The notes beneath the pieces were generated by a model. That model saw only the letters and a program-made list of their open reading frames with translations, had not been told where the DNA came from and ran no database searches. A program made the translations under genes and the position numbers. This document shows, piece by piece, positions 22,428-32,600 of a stretch of DNA of 64,000 bases. The DNA comes from a virus, in IMG/VR virus record IMGVR_UViG_3300032144_000007, positions 1-64,000 of that record. One strand, written 5' to 3'. The stretch's first letter is position 1. Each line of letters begins with the position of its first letter.

Positions 22428-22947
22428 AATGATCGGGCGCGACCGGGTGATGAAGATGTTCAATCTCGTCGAACCGAACATTGCCACCGCACTGGCTGGC
22501 ATGCAGATGAAGGTTGCGCGCGATCTGGCTGACAAGATCAAGACCTATGCGCCGGTCGAAAGTGGCGACTATCGCGACAGCATCCATGCCGACCGTCTGG
22601 CGAACAGGCCAGACGCGAAGATCGTCGGCAACTTCAACAAGACCACCGACCCGAATGCGACCGGCGTCTTTGCCGCCTGGTACTGGCACATGATCGAGTT
22701 CGGCACCAAGGCGCACATCATCAAAGCAAAGAACGCGCCAATGCTCGCCTTTGATGGGCGTGATGGCAGGGTGAAGTATGTCAGGCAGGTTTCCCATCCG
22801 GGCACAAACGCGCAGGCGCACATCTTCCCGATCTATCGCTCTGAGAAAAAGAACATGCGCCGCCGCATGGCGCGCGTCGTCAATCGTGCGCTGAAGAAGG
22901 CCATCGAAAACCAGCAGACGACCAAAGCCGATGGGGAGATCGCCTGA
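22411..22947 (+). CDS. HK97 gp10-like head-tail joining protein
   Basis: A 178-aa basic protein. YAPVESGDYRDSIHADR is the classical gp10-family turn (P-x-x-S/T-G-x-L/Y-R-x-S-I), followed by WYWHMIEFGTKAH, the conserved ExGT motif, and AHIFPIYRS. It would cap the tail at the head interface. It overlaps the next gene by one base. Confidence 0.85.
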   Translation: MALTAKMIGRDRVMKMFNLVEPNIATALAGMQMKVARDLADKIKTYAPVESGDYRDSIHADRLANRPDAKIVGNFNKTTDPNATGVFAAWYWHMIEFGTKAHIIKAKNAPMLAFDGRDGRVKYVRQVSHPGTNAQAHIFPIYRSEKKNMRRRMARVVNRALKKAIENQQTTKADGEIA

Positions 22948-23366
22948 TGGCAATATCACCGGACCTCGAATTGCAGGGGCTGATCGTCACGACGCTGGAG
23001 AACGACGCGACCGTCAGCGCGCTCGTCGATGGGCGTATCTATGACCGCATCGACAATGGAGATACCGACGTCGAGTTCCCTTATGTGAACTTCGCCAATT
23101 CCAACGAAGTCGAGGATGACGCCGACTGCATCAACGGTTCCGGCATCTTCGTCCAGATCGATGTCTGGTCGAGGGCACCCGGCTTTCCCGAATGCAAGCA
23201 GATCGCCAGCGCCGTCCGCGATGCGCTGCATGACCGCGATCTGCAACTCACTGTGAATGCGCTTGTCCAGCTTCGGTGCCAGCGCATCCGCGTCTTCCGC
23301 GATGGCGATGGCCTGACAAGTCACGGCGTCGTGGAATTAGAAGCGCTCGTCGAGCGTCGTCCTTAA
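22947..23366 (+). CDS. Tail terminator / DUF3168-like protein
   Basis: A 139-aa protein: LIVTTLENDATVSALVDGRI, then FPYVNFANSNEV, VQIDVWSRAPGF and a C-terminal helix pair, as in DUF3168 tail-completion proteins. It is probably the ring ending tail tube polymerisation. Its position directly before the tail tube gene is typical. Confidence 0.8.
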   Translation: MAISPDLELQGLIVTTLENDATVSALVDGRIYDRIDNGDTDVEFPYVNFANSNEVEDDADCINGSGIFVQIDVWSRAPGFPECKQIASAVRDALHDRDLQLTVNALVQLRCQRIRVFRDGDGLTSHGVVELEALVERRP

Positions 23367-23382
23367 TCGAAAGGGAGCCCCA

Positions 23383-24087
23383 ATGGCACAGCCAACAACC
23401 GCCAAATTTGGCAAAATGCGCATCCTGCTCGGGGCTTACCCCGACGTTCTCGTATCGATCACCAGTATGTCGAACACCAACCCGGCGCAGGCCACCGTCG
23501 CGTCAGGCGATATCGGCAAGTTCCATGACGGCCAGTCGGTCACCATCTCCGGCCTCACCACCGACATGGTTGCCGGTAACGGCGTCCACAACATCACGGC
23601 GGTCGGTTCTCCAGCCAACACCTTCACGTTGGTCGGCGTCGATCTGTCCGCAGCAGCAGCGGCGCAGACGACCGGCAACGCGACCGTCAAGGATACGTCC
23701 GGCACGGTTACCTATGTTGCGCCGTGCGGCCTGACGACCAAGAACCTGCAAATCTCCAAGAACCTTCAGGAAGTCGATATCCCGGATTGCGACGATCCTG
23801 ATGCGCCGTCGTGGATCGCCCGCGACGTCCAGAACCTGTCGATCACGATCTCCGGCGACGGCGTTGCCGCAGCGGAAAGCGTGCCCGACTGGAATGCCGC
23901 CGCCATCTCAACGGCGTCGGTTCCGATGAAGGTCGAAATCGAGTTCTCGGTCGGCGTCAAAACCTTCACTGGTGACTTCGTTGTCGATCAGCTGACCTTC
24001 GGTGCAGAGCAGGGCGGTCGCGTGACCCTCGCCTTCAATGCGCAGTCGGACGGCCAGATCGCCGACGTCTGGACACCAACGCCGTAA
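23383..24087 (+). CDS. Major tail tube protein
   Basis: A 234-aa protein expected to form the tail tube as stacked hexamers. LQISKNLQEVDIPDCDDPDA is typical of TP901-1/GTA-like tail tubes, followed by a beta-rich C-terminus (MKVEIEFSVGVKTFTGDFVV). The N-terminal half contains an extra Ig-like or decorating insertion (residues about 25-110, rich in T, S, V, A) compared with short tail proteins. Confidence 0.85.
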   Translation: MAQPTTAKFGKMRILLGAYPDVLVSITSMSNTNPAQATVASGDIGKFHDGQSVTISGLTTDMVAGNGVHNITAVGSPANTFTLVGVDLSAAAAAQTTGNATVKDTSGTVTYVAPCGLTTKNLQISKNLQEVDIPDCDDPDAPSWIARDVQNLSITISGDGVAAAESVPDWNAAAISTASVPMKVEIEFSVGVKTFTGDFVVDQLTFGAEQGGRVTLAFNAQSDGQIADVWTPTP

Positions 24088-24100
24088 CGGGGTGTGACGA

Positions 24101-24487
24101 ATGGCAAATCGTGACGCCAGAATCACGGAAGACTTCGCGGATGGCACCTATGAGTTCTGCATGAACTACGGGGCCATCCGCATGCTTCAGGAAGCTCGCG
24201 AGATGGGGCCGCTATTGCTTTACGGCGTCCTTCAGTCGAGCGCCTGGCGCGTCGAAGACCTTCGCGAAATCATTCGGTGCGGCCTCATCGGTGCGGGCAT
24301 GTCGCCAGCGCAAGCCGTGAAACTTGTCCGCCTCTACGTCGAGGAACGTCCGCCCATGGAAAGTGTGGCGCTCGCCACCAGAATCCTTGGCGCTGGTCTC
24401 ATCGGCGCACCGGATGAAAACGTGGGGGAGTCCTCAGCGGCAAATCAGCCAGTGACCGGGCCGACGATCTTCCCGGTGGTCAACTGA
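24101..24487 (+). CDS. Tail assembly chaperone-like protein (GTA gp10 type)
   Basis: A 128-aa protein. FADGTYEFCMNYGAIRMLQE then LREIIRCGLIGAGMSPAQAV is the pattern of gene-transfer-agent-type tail assembly chaperones that load the tape measure. It ends at a TGA inside which the downstream chaperone frame continues in the -1 frame, so a fusion by frameshifting is likely. Confidence 0.75.
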   Translation: MANRDARITEDFADGTYEFCMNYGAIRMLQEAREMGPLLLYGVLQSSAWRVEDLREIIRCGLIGAGMSPAQAVKLVRLYVEERPPMESVALATRILGAGLIGAPDENVGESSAANQPVTGPTIFPVVN

Positions 24488-24714
24488 GGTTTGCCGCGAT
24501 CTATGGCAGTGGCGCAGCAATCGGTTTCTCGCCTGATCAGATCGACAGGATGTCGATGTGGCAGTTCACGGCAGCAGTCGAAGGATGGGTGAAGGCAAAC
24601 AGCACGGATGAAGACGGTCCTTCCGGTTCAACGATGAGCGACGCTCAGGCCGATGAAATCTGGAAGTGGATGCAGGACAAGCGGGACGTTCCGCTCACCG
24701 GTATGAGGCATTGA
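24487..24714 (+). CDS. Downstream tail chaperone frame without a start codon
   Basis: A frame of 75 codons (RFAAIYGSGAAIGFSPDQID, then RMSMWQFTAAVEGW, ending TGMRH) fills the gap between the first chaperone and the tape measure. The FSPDQIDRMSMWQF pattern fits the second GTA-type chaperone (Phage_TAC_6-like). There is no ATG, GTG or TTG near its 5' end; the first in-frame ATG is at 24550. It is in -1 relative to the upstream gene and stays open upstream of the TGA, so it is probably reached by -1 frameshifting; I see no canonical heptamer. Confidence 0.6.
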   Translation, partial: RFAAIYGSGAAIGFSPDQIDRMSMWQFTAAVEGWVKANSTDEDGPSGSTMSDAQADEIWKWMQDKRDVPLTGMRH

Positions 24715-24715
24715 G

Positions 24716-27085
24716 ATGGCGAACGAAGCTGACACAAAACTGGTCCTGCAAATCGAGGCGAATATCAAATCGCTGGAACGGTCGCTGAAGCAGGCCGGTC
24801 TTCTCGAAAAGCAGTTGAACACGGAAATCCAGAAGGATTTCACCAAGACCAGCAACGTCGTCGAGCAGCAGTCGCAGTCGATCAGCCGTTCGATGCGCCA
24901 GACGCAGCAAGCGACACAGAACCTGTCGTTCCAGTTCAACGACATCGCACAAGGGCTGCTGTCTGGCACGTCGCCGTTCACGATCATGATCCAGCAGAGC
25001 GGGCAGGCGGCTCAAGCAATCGAGGGCATCGGCAAGGGCAACGTGCTTCGTGGCGTCGGACAGGCGCTCGCCAGCATGTTCTCTCCGGCGTCGCTGGCGA
25101 TCTCCGGCCTCATCCTCGGTTTCGGCTTTCTGGCACAGGCGGCGTCGGACTATTTCAGCAGCGGCGAGAAAGAGGCGAAAGACCTCAACGAAGAACTGCT
25201 GAAACAGGTCGATATCCTCAACACCATCCGCGAACAGCAAGGCCTGTCGAAGGTCTCGACCGACAACATGTCATCGGTCGAAATCTTCGTCGCGATGCGG
25301 GATGCGCTTGCCAAGAGCAAGGAAGCAGCGACCAGCCTTGCCGACACGCTCAACGATTTGCAGGACGAAATCCTTGGCATCCCGGTCGATGAGTTCGAAG
25401 GGCAGACCTACGTCATCCAGACGCTCGACAGCGAATTGAGCAAGCTTCAACAAGGAATCAAAAGGGGTGATGCCGACTTCGAAGCGTTCGCCCGGCGCAT
25501 GCAGGAAATCGAGAAAATTCCGCTACCGGATCGGATAAAGGAACTGGTGACACAGGTCATCGACCTTTCATCGAAGGCGGCACTTTCCAAGGAAGCGCTC
25601 GACAAGCTGAAGGCCGCGATGGCCGGTGTGAACGATGGCGTACGCGAACTCAACGCGTCGATGATCCAGTTCCAGCCGCTGTCGCCGATCACGTCGGACA
25701 TGATCCAGACGAACGAATTTTCACAGCGCGTCGGCGAGTTCCGCCGTCTTGCCGGTGAGGCGAAAGGCATCACCGCCGACTTCATCAAAGACCGTGAGCA
25801 GTTCCGCACCCATGCCTATTGGGATGTGAATGCATGGCGCGTCGGATTTGGCAGTGACACCTATGTCGATAGCATGGGCCAAATCCAGAAGGTGACCGAA
25901 CAGACCGTCGTCACCCTCGACCAGGCAAACGCCGATCTGGCGCGGCGCATCGGCGAGTTCCAGCGTGGCGTCATCGGCGCTATCGGGCCGGACCTCTGGC
26001 GGTCGCTCGACGAAAAGCAACAAGCGGCTCTGACATCCATTGCCTATAACTACGGCTCGTTGCCGGGCCGGATTGCCAAAGCGATCAAGACTGGCGACCG
26101 TGGACAAGTGGCAGACGCCATCGCGGCGCTTGGTGGCGACAACAAGGGCGTCAATCGTGGACGTCGCCAGATGGAAGCCGAACTCTACGGCGGTGGCAGC
26201 TATGACGCGAAGAAGAAGTCCATCGACGACCTCATCCTCAGTGAGCGTGAGCAGTTGGTGCTTCAGCAGCAGATCAACGAGATCAATGCGAATGCCGCAC
26301 TCACCGATGAGCAGCAGCAGTTCCAGATCGATAAGCTGACGGCCTCGACGAAGCTGCTCAATCAGGCAAAAGCCGAAGGCATCGTTCTCACCGATGCGGT
26401 GCGCACGAAGATCGAACAGCAAGCGACGGCCTATGCCGCAGCAGAGCAGCAGCAACGCCAGCTGGCGCTGACGCAGAAGGACAGTGTGACGGCGGCGAAG
26501 GAACTGGCCGCTGCACAGGAACAACTCGGCCAGCAATACACCAACATCGCCAAGAGCGCGCTGTCGGGCTTCATCAACGATCTGCGCAATGGCGTGAGTG
26601 CCGGTGAAGCCTTCAAGAACATGCTCAACCGGGTGATCGACGGCATCATCAACATGACCATCGAAGCGCTGTTCGCGAAGAACGCACTTGGCGGCGTCTT
26701 CTCCAACTTGTTTGGTGGTGGCAGCGGTGGTTTGGGTGTCGGCCTTTATCACCGTGGCACAGGCGGCGGCACGCGGGACATGCGCAATGTCAGTCCGGCA
26801 ATGTTCGCTGGCGCACCACGGCTGCACAACGGGCTCAATCCCGGTGAGTTCCCGGCAATCCTTCAGCAAGGCGAGCGCGTCGTGCCTCGATCGACTGTCC
26901 GGCGCGGCGGCGGCGGTGGTGGCGGCAACACCTATCTCGGCGACGTCTCGATCGATGTCCAGACCGGCATGGTGACGGCATCGAATGATGACGCGCGCGA
27001 TCTCGGTCGCCAGATCGATGTCGCCGTTCAAGCCGTGCTGGTGCGCGAAAGTAGGCCGGGCGGTTTGTTGAAGAGGGCTGGATAA
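24716..27085 (+). CDS. Tape measure protein with internal GH24-like lysozyme domain
   Basis: A 789-aa protein that sets tail length and helps DNA entry. The N-terminus is coiled coil, followed by the lambda-H-type segment FNDIAQGLLSGTSPFTIMIQ. Residues about 355-490 resemble T4-type lysozyme: REQFRTHAYWD places Glu and Asp nine apart as in the catalytic pair, then WRVGFGSDT, and ALTSIAYNYGSLPGRIAKAI is the conserved helix. The Thr of the catalytic triad is Arg here. The C-terminus has a hydrophobic helix and Gly-rich runs. The domain would locally open peptidoglycan during injection. Confidence 0.85.
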   Translation: MANEADTKLVLQIEANIKSLERSLKQAGLLEKQLNTEIQKDFTKTSNVVEQQSQSISRSMRQTQQATQNLSFQFNDIAQGLLSGTSPFTIMIQQSGQAAQAIEGIGKGNVLRGVGQALASMFSPASLAISGLILGFGFLAQAASDYFSSGEKEAKDLNEELLKQVDILNTIREQQGLSKVSTDNMSSVEIFVAMRDALAKSKEAATSLADTLNDLQDEILGIPVDEFEGQTYVIQTLDSELSKLQQGIKRGDADFEAFARRMQEIEKIPLPDRIKELVTQVIDLSSKAALSKEALDKLKAAMAGVNDGVRELNASMIQFQPLSPITSDMIQTNEFSQRVGEFRRLAGEAKGITADFIKDREQFRTHAYWDVNAWRVGFGSDTYVDSMGQIQKVTEQTVVTLDQANADLARRIGEFQRGVIGAIGPDLWRSLDEKQQAALTSIAYNYGSLPGRIAKAIKTGDRGQVADAIAALGGDNKGVNRGRRQMEAELYGGGSYDAKKKSIDDLILSEREQLVLQQQINEINANAALTDEQQQFQIDKLTASTKLLNQAKAEGIVLTDAVRTKIEQQATAYAAAEQQQRQLALTQKDSVTAAKELAAAQEQLGQQYTNIAKSALSGFINDLRNGVSAGEAFKNMLNRVIDGIINMTIEALFAKNALGGVFSNLFGGGSGGLGVGLYHRGTGGGTRDMRNVSPAMFAGAPRLHNGLNPGEFPAILQQGERVVPRSTVRRGGGGGGGNTYLGDVSIDVQTGMVTASNDDARDLGRQIDVAVQAVLVRESRPGGLLKRAG

Positions 27086-27477
27086 TGGCAAGTTTCGATG
27101 GCACCACACCTTGCTGGATCCCGGACGTTCCTCTCACGCGGGAAGACAGCACGCGCATCCGTGTCGCGCAGTTCGGCGACGGCTATCAGCAGCGCACACT
27201 GGACGGCATCAACGCCGTCAACACCAAGTTCTCGTTGCAGTGGGTGAACCGCAAGAACGACGTCATCAACGCGATGGTCGCATTCTTCGTCGCGCAGAAG
27301 GGCGAAAGCTTTCTCTATCGCGAACAGCAGACACAGGAAGTCTGGCAGGTGGTTTGCGACGAGTGGCGCATCTCGTGGGATATCCGCCGCCGCAACTTCA
27401 TCGGTTTCGTCTCGGTTCCGCTCTACTACGGCACGCTGTCGGCAGAGTTCAAGCGCATCTACGGGGTGACGGCATGA
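27085..27477 (+). CDS. Minor tail protein M homologue
   Basis: A 130-aa protein with the lambda gpM pattern: VPLTREDSTRIRVAQFGDGY, then QQRTLDGIN and CDEWRISWDIRRRNFIGFVS. gpM is a distal-tail component between tape measure and the tip complex. It overlaps its neighbours by 1 and 4 bases, in the canonical lambda order. Confidence 0.85.
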   Translation: MASFDGTTPCWIPDVPLTREDSTRIRVAQFGDGYQQRTLDGINAVNTKFSLQWVNRKNDVINAMVAFFVAQKGESFLYREQQTQEVWQVVCDEWRISWDIRRRNFIGFVSVPLYYGTLSAEFKRIYGVTA

Positions 27478-28172
27478 CGGTCAGGACAGACGTCCACCAA
27501 CTTGGTCCGCTGGAGATGGTCGAGATGTTCGTCTTCGACGCGACGGCCATCGGCGGGCAGGTGTATCGCTGGCATCCCGGCACCACCAACACCGGGGCGG
27601 CAATCACATGGCAGGGGCAAATCTACAATCCGATGCCGATACAGGCGGAAGGTTTCGAGGTGTCGGCGGTCGGCAAGTTGCCGCGCCCGACCTTGCGCGC
27701 ATCCAACATCAGCGGCGAACTCGACAACTATCTGAGATCGGTCAACGACGGCCTCAACGCCAAGGTGACGAGAAAGCGGACCCTGGGAAAGTACCTCGAC
27801 GCAGTCAACTTTCCTGATGGCAATCCCTACGCCAATCCAGCGACGTCGTTCCCTGACGAAATCTACTATGTGTCGCGCAAGGTGACGGCCAATCCGATCT
27901 TCGTCGAAGTCGAACTTGCGGTGAAGTTCGATACCGAAGGCGTCATGCTTCCGCGTCGGCAAGTGATCGCTGGCATCTGCCAGTGGGTCTATCGCTCGGC
28001 GGAATGCTCCTATGCCGGACCGCCAGTGCAGGACATCGACGGCAACCCGACGACCGATCCGGCGAAGGACAGGTGTCGGAAGACGCTGACGGCGTGCCAA
28101 GCCCGGTTCGGCGTCAACGGCGTGCTGCGCACATCCGCATTCCCGTCATCCTTGCTTGTGAGGCAGTCATGA
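27474..28172 (+). CDS. Minor tail protein L homologue (Cys-rich)
   Basis: A 232-aa protein with an N-terminal tip domain and a C-terminal region with four cysteines (GICQWVYRSAECSY, RCRKTLTACQARFG). In lambda gpL the equivalent cysteines bind an iron-sulfur cluster; all four are kept here. The start at 27474 overlaps the M-like gene by ATGA. Confidence 0.85.
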   Translation: MTVRTDVHQLGPLEMVEMFVFDATAIGGQVYRWHPGTTNTGAAITWQGQIYNPMPIQAEGFEVSAVGKLPRPTLRASNISGELDNYLRSVNDGLNAKVTRKRTLGKYLDAVNFPDGNPYANPATSFPDEIYYVSRKVTANPIFVEVELAVKFDTEGVMLPRRQVIAGICQWVYRSAECSYAGPPVQDIDGNPTTDPAKDRCRKTLTACQARFGVNGVLRTSAFPSSLLVRQS

Positions 28173-28924
28173 CGTTTGAGCCGACCGACGACATCATCAA
28201 AGCGGTTCTGGCGCATGCGGCGGAATGCGATCCATACGAATGTTGCGGTGTCATCGCCGATGGCACGTTCATGCCGATCACGAACAACGCAACCGACTTC
28301 GACACGTTCGTCATGAACATGACCGAATACCTGGCAATCGCGAAGAAGCACAAGATCGAGGCCATCGTTCATAGCCACATCTACGGACCGCCCGTACCGT
28401 CCGAAGCCGACAAGGCGATATGCGAAGCGACCGGCAAGCCGTGGTTGATCGTCTCGTGGCCGCTCGGCACATGGGGCGTGATCGTGCCGACCGGATACAA
28501 GGCACCGCTGATCGGTCGCCAGTGGGTCTATGGCGCGCACGATTGCTATGGCTGCATGCGTGACGGTTTCGAGCATTTCACCGGCATCAAAATCCCGGAC
28601 TTCCCGCGCGACTGGCTATGGTGGGAAAACGGCGAGAACATCATCGAAGGCCAGTTCGCGGAAGCCGGTTTCAAGCAGGTGACCGGCGAGTGGCGACACT
28701 GCGATGTCATCGGCATGAAGGTCTGGCCGTCGAAGGTCGTCAACCATCTCGGCCTGTTCGTCTCGCCCGATCTTATCCTGCACCACCTGTTCGGTCGGTT
28801 GTCGGCGCGCGAAGTCTATGGCGGCGTGTATCAGATGACGACGGTGCTGCACTTGCGCCACGAAAACTTCATGGATGCACCGCCGCCATTGCCAGCTGGC
28901 TACACGCCGTGGGGGTGGACATGA
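28169..28924 (+). CDS. Tail assembly protein K homologue (JAB + NlpC/P60)
   Basis: A 251-aa two-domain hydrolase. The N-terminal JAB/MPN part has ECCGVI and HSHIYGPPVPSEADK, the HxH...SxxD zinc motif. The C-terminal NlpC/P60 part begins YGAHDCYGCM, with the catalytic Cys, and has the His in VVNHLGLFV. It probably processes peptidoglycan or a tail protein in tip assembly. Both active sites look intact. Confidence 0.9.
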   Translation: MTFEPTDDIIKAVLAHAAECDPYECCGVIADGTFMPITNNATDFDTFVMNMTEYLAIAKKHKIEAIVHSHIYGPPVPSEADKAICEATGKPWLIVSWPLGTWGVIVPTGYKAPLIGRQWVYGAHDCYGCMRDGFEHFTGIKIPDFPRDWLWWENGENIIEGQFAEAGFKQVTGEWRHCDVIGMKVWPSKVVNHLGLFVSPDLILHHLFGRLSAREVYGGVYQMTTVLHLRHENFMDAPPPLPAGYTPWGWT

Positions 28925-29679
28925 TCACGCAAGACCTGATCACCATCCGCATCCATGGGCCGCTCGGCGACAAGTATGGCGTCGAGCATCATTTCGCCGT
29001 GTCATCGCCAAAAGAAGCGATCGATGCGCTCGACGCCAACTATCCGGGCTTCCGTGGCGACTTCCTTGCGATCCCGTCCTATGGCCTTCTGGTGGACGGT
29101 GACTGGCGGGACGAGGGCAACTGCCCTGATGTTGCCAATGCGCCGGTTGCCAAGGAACTGGACATCTGCCCGATTATCGAAGGCCGCATCTTCGGAGCCA
29201 TCGTCTCGGCGGTCACCGCCATCACCGGCCTGACAGGGATCGCGGCGACCGTGATCGGCGGCATCATCACCCTTGGCCTGATGACCGGCATTTCTCTGCT
29301 CTTGGCACCGAAGCAGAAGAAGACCTCTACGGACTCGCAGAAAAACGAGAACTACATGTTCGCCGGGCCGGAGAACGTCACCGAACAGGGTGCGCCAGTT
29401 CCGCTGGTCTACGGTCATTGCTTCGTCGGTTCGGTGGTGATCTCGGCTGGTTTCGAAGTGGCCGATGGCGTCGGTACGACGATCAATGACGAATACATCT
29501 GGCCGCAGAACGATCCCGCCTTTGCGATGATGACGATGGAGAAGGTGAGCATCAGCGACAAGCTGGCGGCATCTCGCCAGACACCAGCTGACCCGGATGA
29601 AGCGATCTCGCCACCCTTTGAAGAGCCAGACCCGTTCTCGGTCTGGCGCAAGCCGCGCTGGATTGGGGATAACGCATGA
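28921..29679 (+). CDS. Tail assembly protein I homologue
   Basis: A 252-aa protein: ubiquitin-like N-terminus (TIRIHGPLGDKYG), central hydrophobic Gly/Ile-rich segment (AATVIGGIITLGLMTGISLL), and VTEQGAPVPLVYGHCFVGSV, the signature of lambda gpI-type tail proteins. The C-terminus is extended and proline-rich. It overlaps both K-like and J-like genes by ATGA. Confidence 0.85.
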   Translation: MITQDLITIRIHGPLGDKYGVEHHFAVSSPKEAIDALDANYPGFRGDFLAIPSYGLLVDGDWRDEGNCPDVANAPVAKELDICPIIEGRIFGAIVSAVTAITGLTGIAATVIGGIITLGLMTGISLLLAPKQKKTSTDSQKNENYMFAGPENVTEQGAPVPLVYGHCFVGSVVISAGFEVADGVGTTINDEYIWPQNDPAFAMMTMEKVSISDKLAASRQTPADPDEAISPPFEEPDPFSVWRKPRWIGDNA

Positions 29680-32600
29680 ACCAACACCTCACGCCATTCG
29701 GGATTGTTGGCGCTGGCGGCGGCAAGAAGAAGAGCGGCGGTGCGACCGAACAGCCGAACTCGCTGCACTCGAAACAGATCGCCCGCATCGTCGATCTCCT
29801 GTCCGAAGGACCAATCGTCGGGCCGGTGAACGGTGCCAAGTCGATCTACTTCGATGGCGTGCCGATCATCTCGCCGGACGGAACGAGCAACTTCACCAAC
29901 TATTCCATCGTCGGCGCTGGCGGGTGGCCCGACCAGGACGTGCTGAAGGGCTTTGCCCAACAACAAGCAGAGACCGGCGTCGGTGCGCAGGTGAAGAAGC
30001 CGACGCCGATTACACGCACGATCATCAATGGTGATGTTGACCGGGCGCGCATCACCGTATCCGTTCCGGCATTGCAGATCGTCAACACGTCGAGTGGCGA
30101 CATCAGGGGCACAAGCGTTGTCTTCGATGTCTTCCTGCAATCGAATGGCGGCGGCTACCAGCTGGTGACCCGGCACGAAATTTCCGGCAAGACCAACACC
30201 CGCTATCAGCGCGCCCTGTCGTTCCCGCTGACGGGCAGCCCGCCGTGGAATATCCGCGTCACCCGCGTCACGGATGACTCGACCACGACCAATCTGCAAA
30301 ACGATCTCTATTGGGATAGCTATACTGAAATCATCGACCAGAAGGTGAATTACACCCTGTCGTCGGTGATCGGCGTGACGGTCGATTCCGAGCAGTTTCA
30401 GTCGGTGCCAAAGCGGACCTATGAGATCAAGGGTCTCATCATCAACGTGCCGTCGAATTACGATCCTGAAACGCGCGTCTATACCGGCGTTTGGGACGGC
30501 ACCTTCAAGGCGGCATGGACGAACAATCCGGCGTGGATTTTCTATGACCTCGTCACCAATTCCCGCTACGGGCTTGGTCGCTTCATCAGCCAGACCGAAG
30601 TCAACAAATGGGCGCTCTACAAGATCGGCCAGTGGTGCGATGTGAATGTCTCTGACGGCAAGGGTGGTGTCGAGCCACGCTTCGTTTGCAACGTCGTCAT
30701 CAACACGCTTCAGGAAGCCTATGATCTGCTCAACACCATGGCCGCGACATTCCGGGGCTCGGCCTATTGGGCAGGCGGCGAGATGGTGGCGACGGCTGAC
30801 ATGCCGTCCGATCCCGTCGCGCTCTACACCAACGCCAACGTCATCGACGGCACGTTCAACTATCACGGCTCCGACCTTCGTTCCCGCCACAACATGGCGG
30901 TCGTCGCTTGGAACGATCCCGACAACCTTGGTGAGAACCGGCTATCCATCGTCGAGGGCGACATCGACAGCATCGCCCGGCTCGGCATTCAGAAGGTTGA
31001 TCTCGCCGCCGTAGGCTGCACATCGGAAGGGCAGGCGATCCGCACCGGGCGCTGGCAGCTTTACACCGATACCTATGAAGGCGAGTCGGTCGATTTCGTC
31101 GCTGGCCTCGATACCGCATGGGCGCGACCGGGCGAGATCGTCAAGGTGGCCGACATCAATGTCGGCGGTCAACGTCGCGGTGGCCGCGTCATCGCATCGA
31201 CGACAATATCCATCACGACCGATGCGCCGATCCCGATGCAGGCCGGTGTGCAGTATGCGGTATCCGTCATGCTGGCTGGCGGCATCGTCGCCACGTCGCA
31301 ATACATCTCCAACATCGACGCCGACGTCACCGTTATCCCACTGTCGCCACCACTGGCGTCAGCGCCTCTTCTCGATTCGATTTTCGTGATCACCTCAACC
31401 GATCTCGACGCGACCCTCTGGCGGGTGGTGACGACTCGCGAGCGCGACGGCGACAAGTATGAAATGACATGCATCCGCCACTTCCCCGGAAAGTGGGATG
31501 CTGTCGAGAACAACATACCGCTGGCGATTCCCGACATCTCGAACATCGGTATCATCGATCCCATCACCAACCTCAACGTCACCGACTATCTGGTGGCGCT
31601 TTCGACAATCTCTGTCGGCGTCCGCATGCTGATCTCGTGGACGTCGAGCGCACCGCAGTTCGAAGTGGCAATCCGACCGAAGAACGGCAACTGGATGCGC
31701 GCCGTTATCAGCCAGACGGCTTATGACATCGAAGCGCTGGAATCGGTTTACGACGTCTGGATCACACCGATGAACCTGCTTGGTCGCAGGGGGGCAACAA
31801 CCAAGATCACTTACGAAGTCATCGGGCGATCCGCGCAACCAGCCGACGTGACGAACTTCCGCATCAACATCGTCAATGGCGTTGCCATGTTCCAATGGGC
31901 ACCGGCAACCGACATCGACGTCATTATCGGCGGCACGTTCGAAATCAGGTATTCACCGCGCACGAGTGGCGTCACCTGGACAAGTTCCAACACCCAATTG
32001 CAAGCCATTCCCGGCACTGCAACGAGTGTCGAACTGCCCTACAGGGCTGGCACATATCTGATCAAGGCAAGGGATATTCTCGGCCTCCAGTCGAAAAACC
32101 CGGCGATGATCACGGCCACGCAATCAGATCAGGCGACAACGACATTCGTCCGCATCTGTGAAAGCCCGACGTGGCCCGGCACGAAATCCAACGTGCAGGT
32201 CCAGATGCCGCAGGAATGGCTGATCATCACCGACAGCGGTACTGGTCCCGGCATCTACACGTTCCAACAGAAGATCGACATGGGCGGAACGTTCCCGGTC
32301 CGGCTCTATGTCGATATGCTGGCGTTCCCGTACTATGAAGACGACATCTTCATCGACAGCAGAACCGACCCGGTCGATACATGGCAGAGTTGGGATTCGT
32401 CGCAGGACGACGGGCTAGGCTCCGTCACTATTCAGGTCAGCCAGACCAACGACGATCCGGCGAGCGGTAGCGCAGTCTGGTCCGACTGGACGCAATTCAT
32501 CGGTTCCGATTACACCGGTCGCGGCTTCCGCTTCCGCGCTTGGCTCGACGCGCCGGACGGCCAGAACGTCGCCATCGAACAGCTATGCATCATCGCCGAC

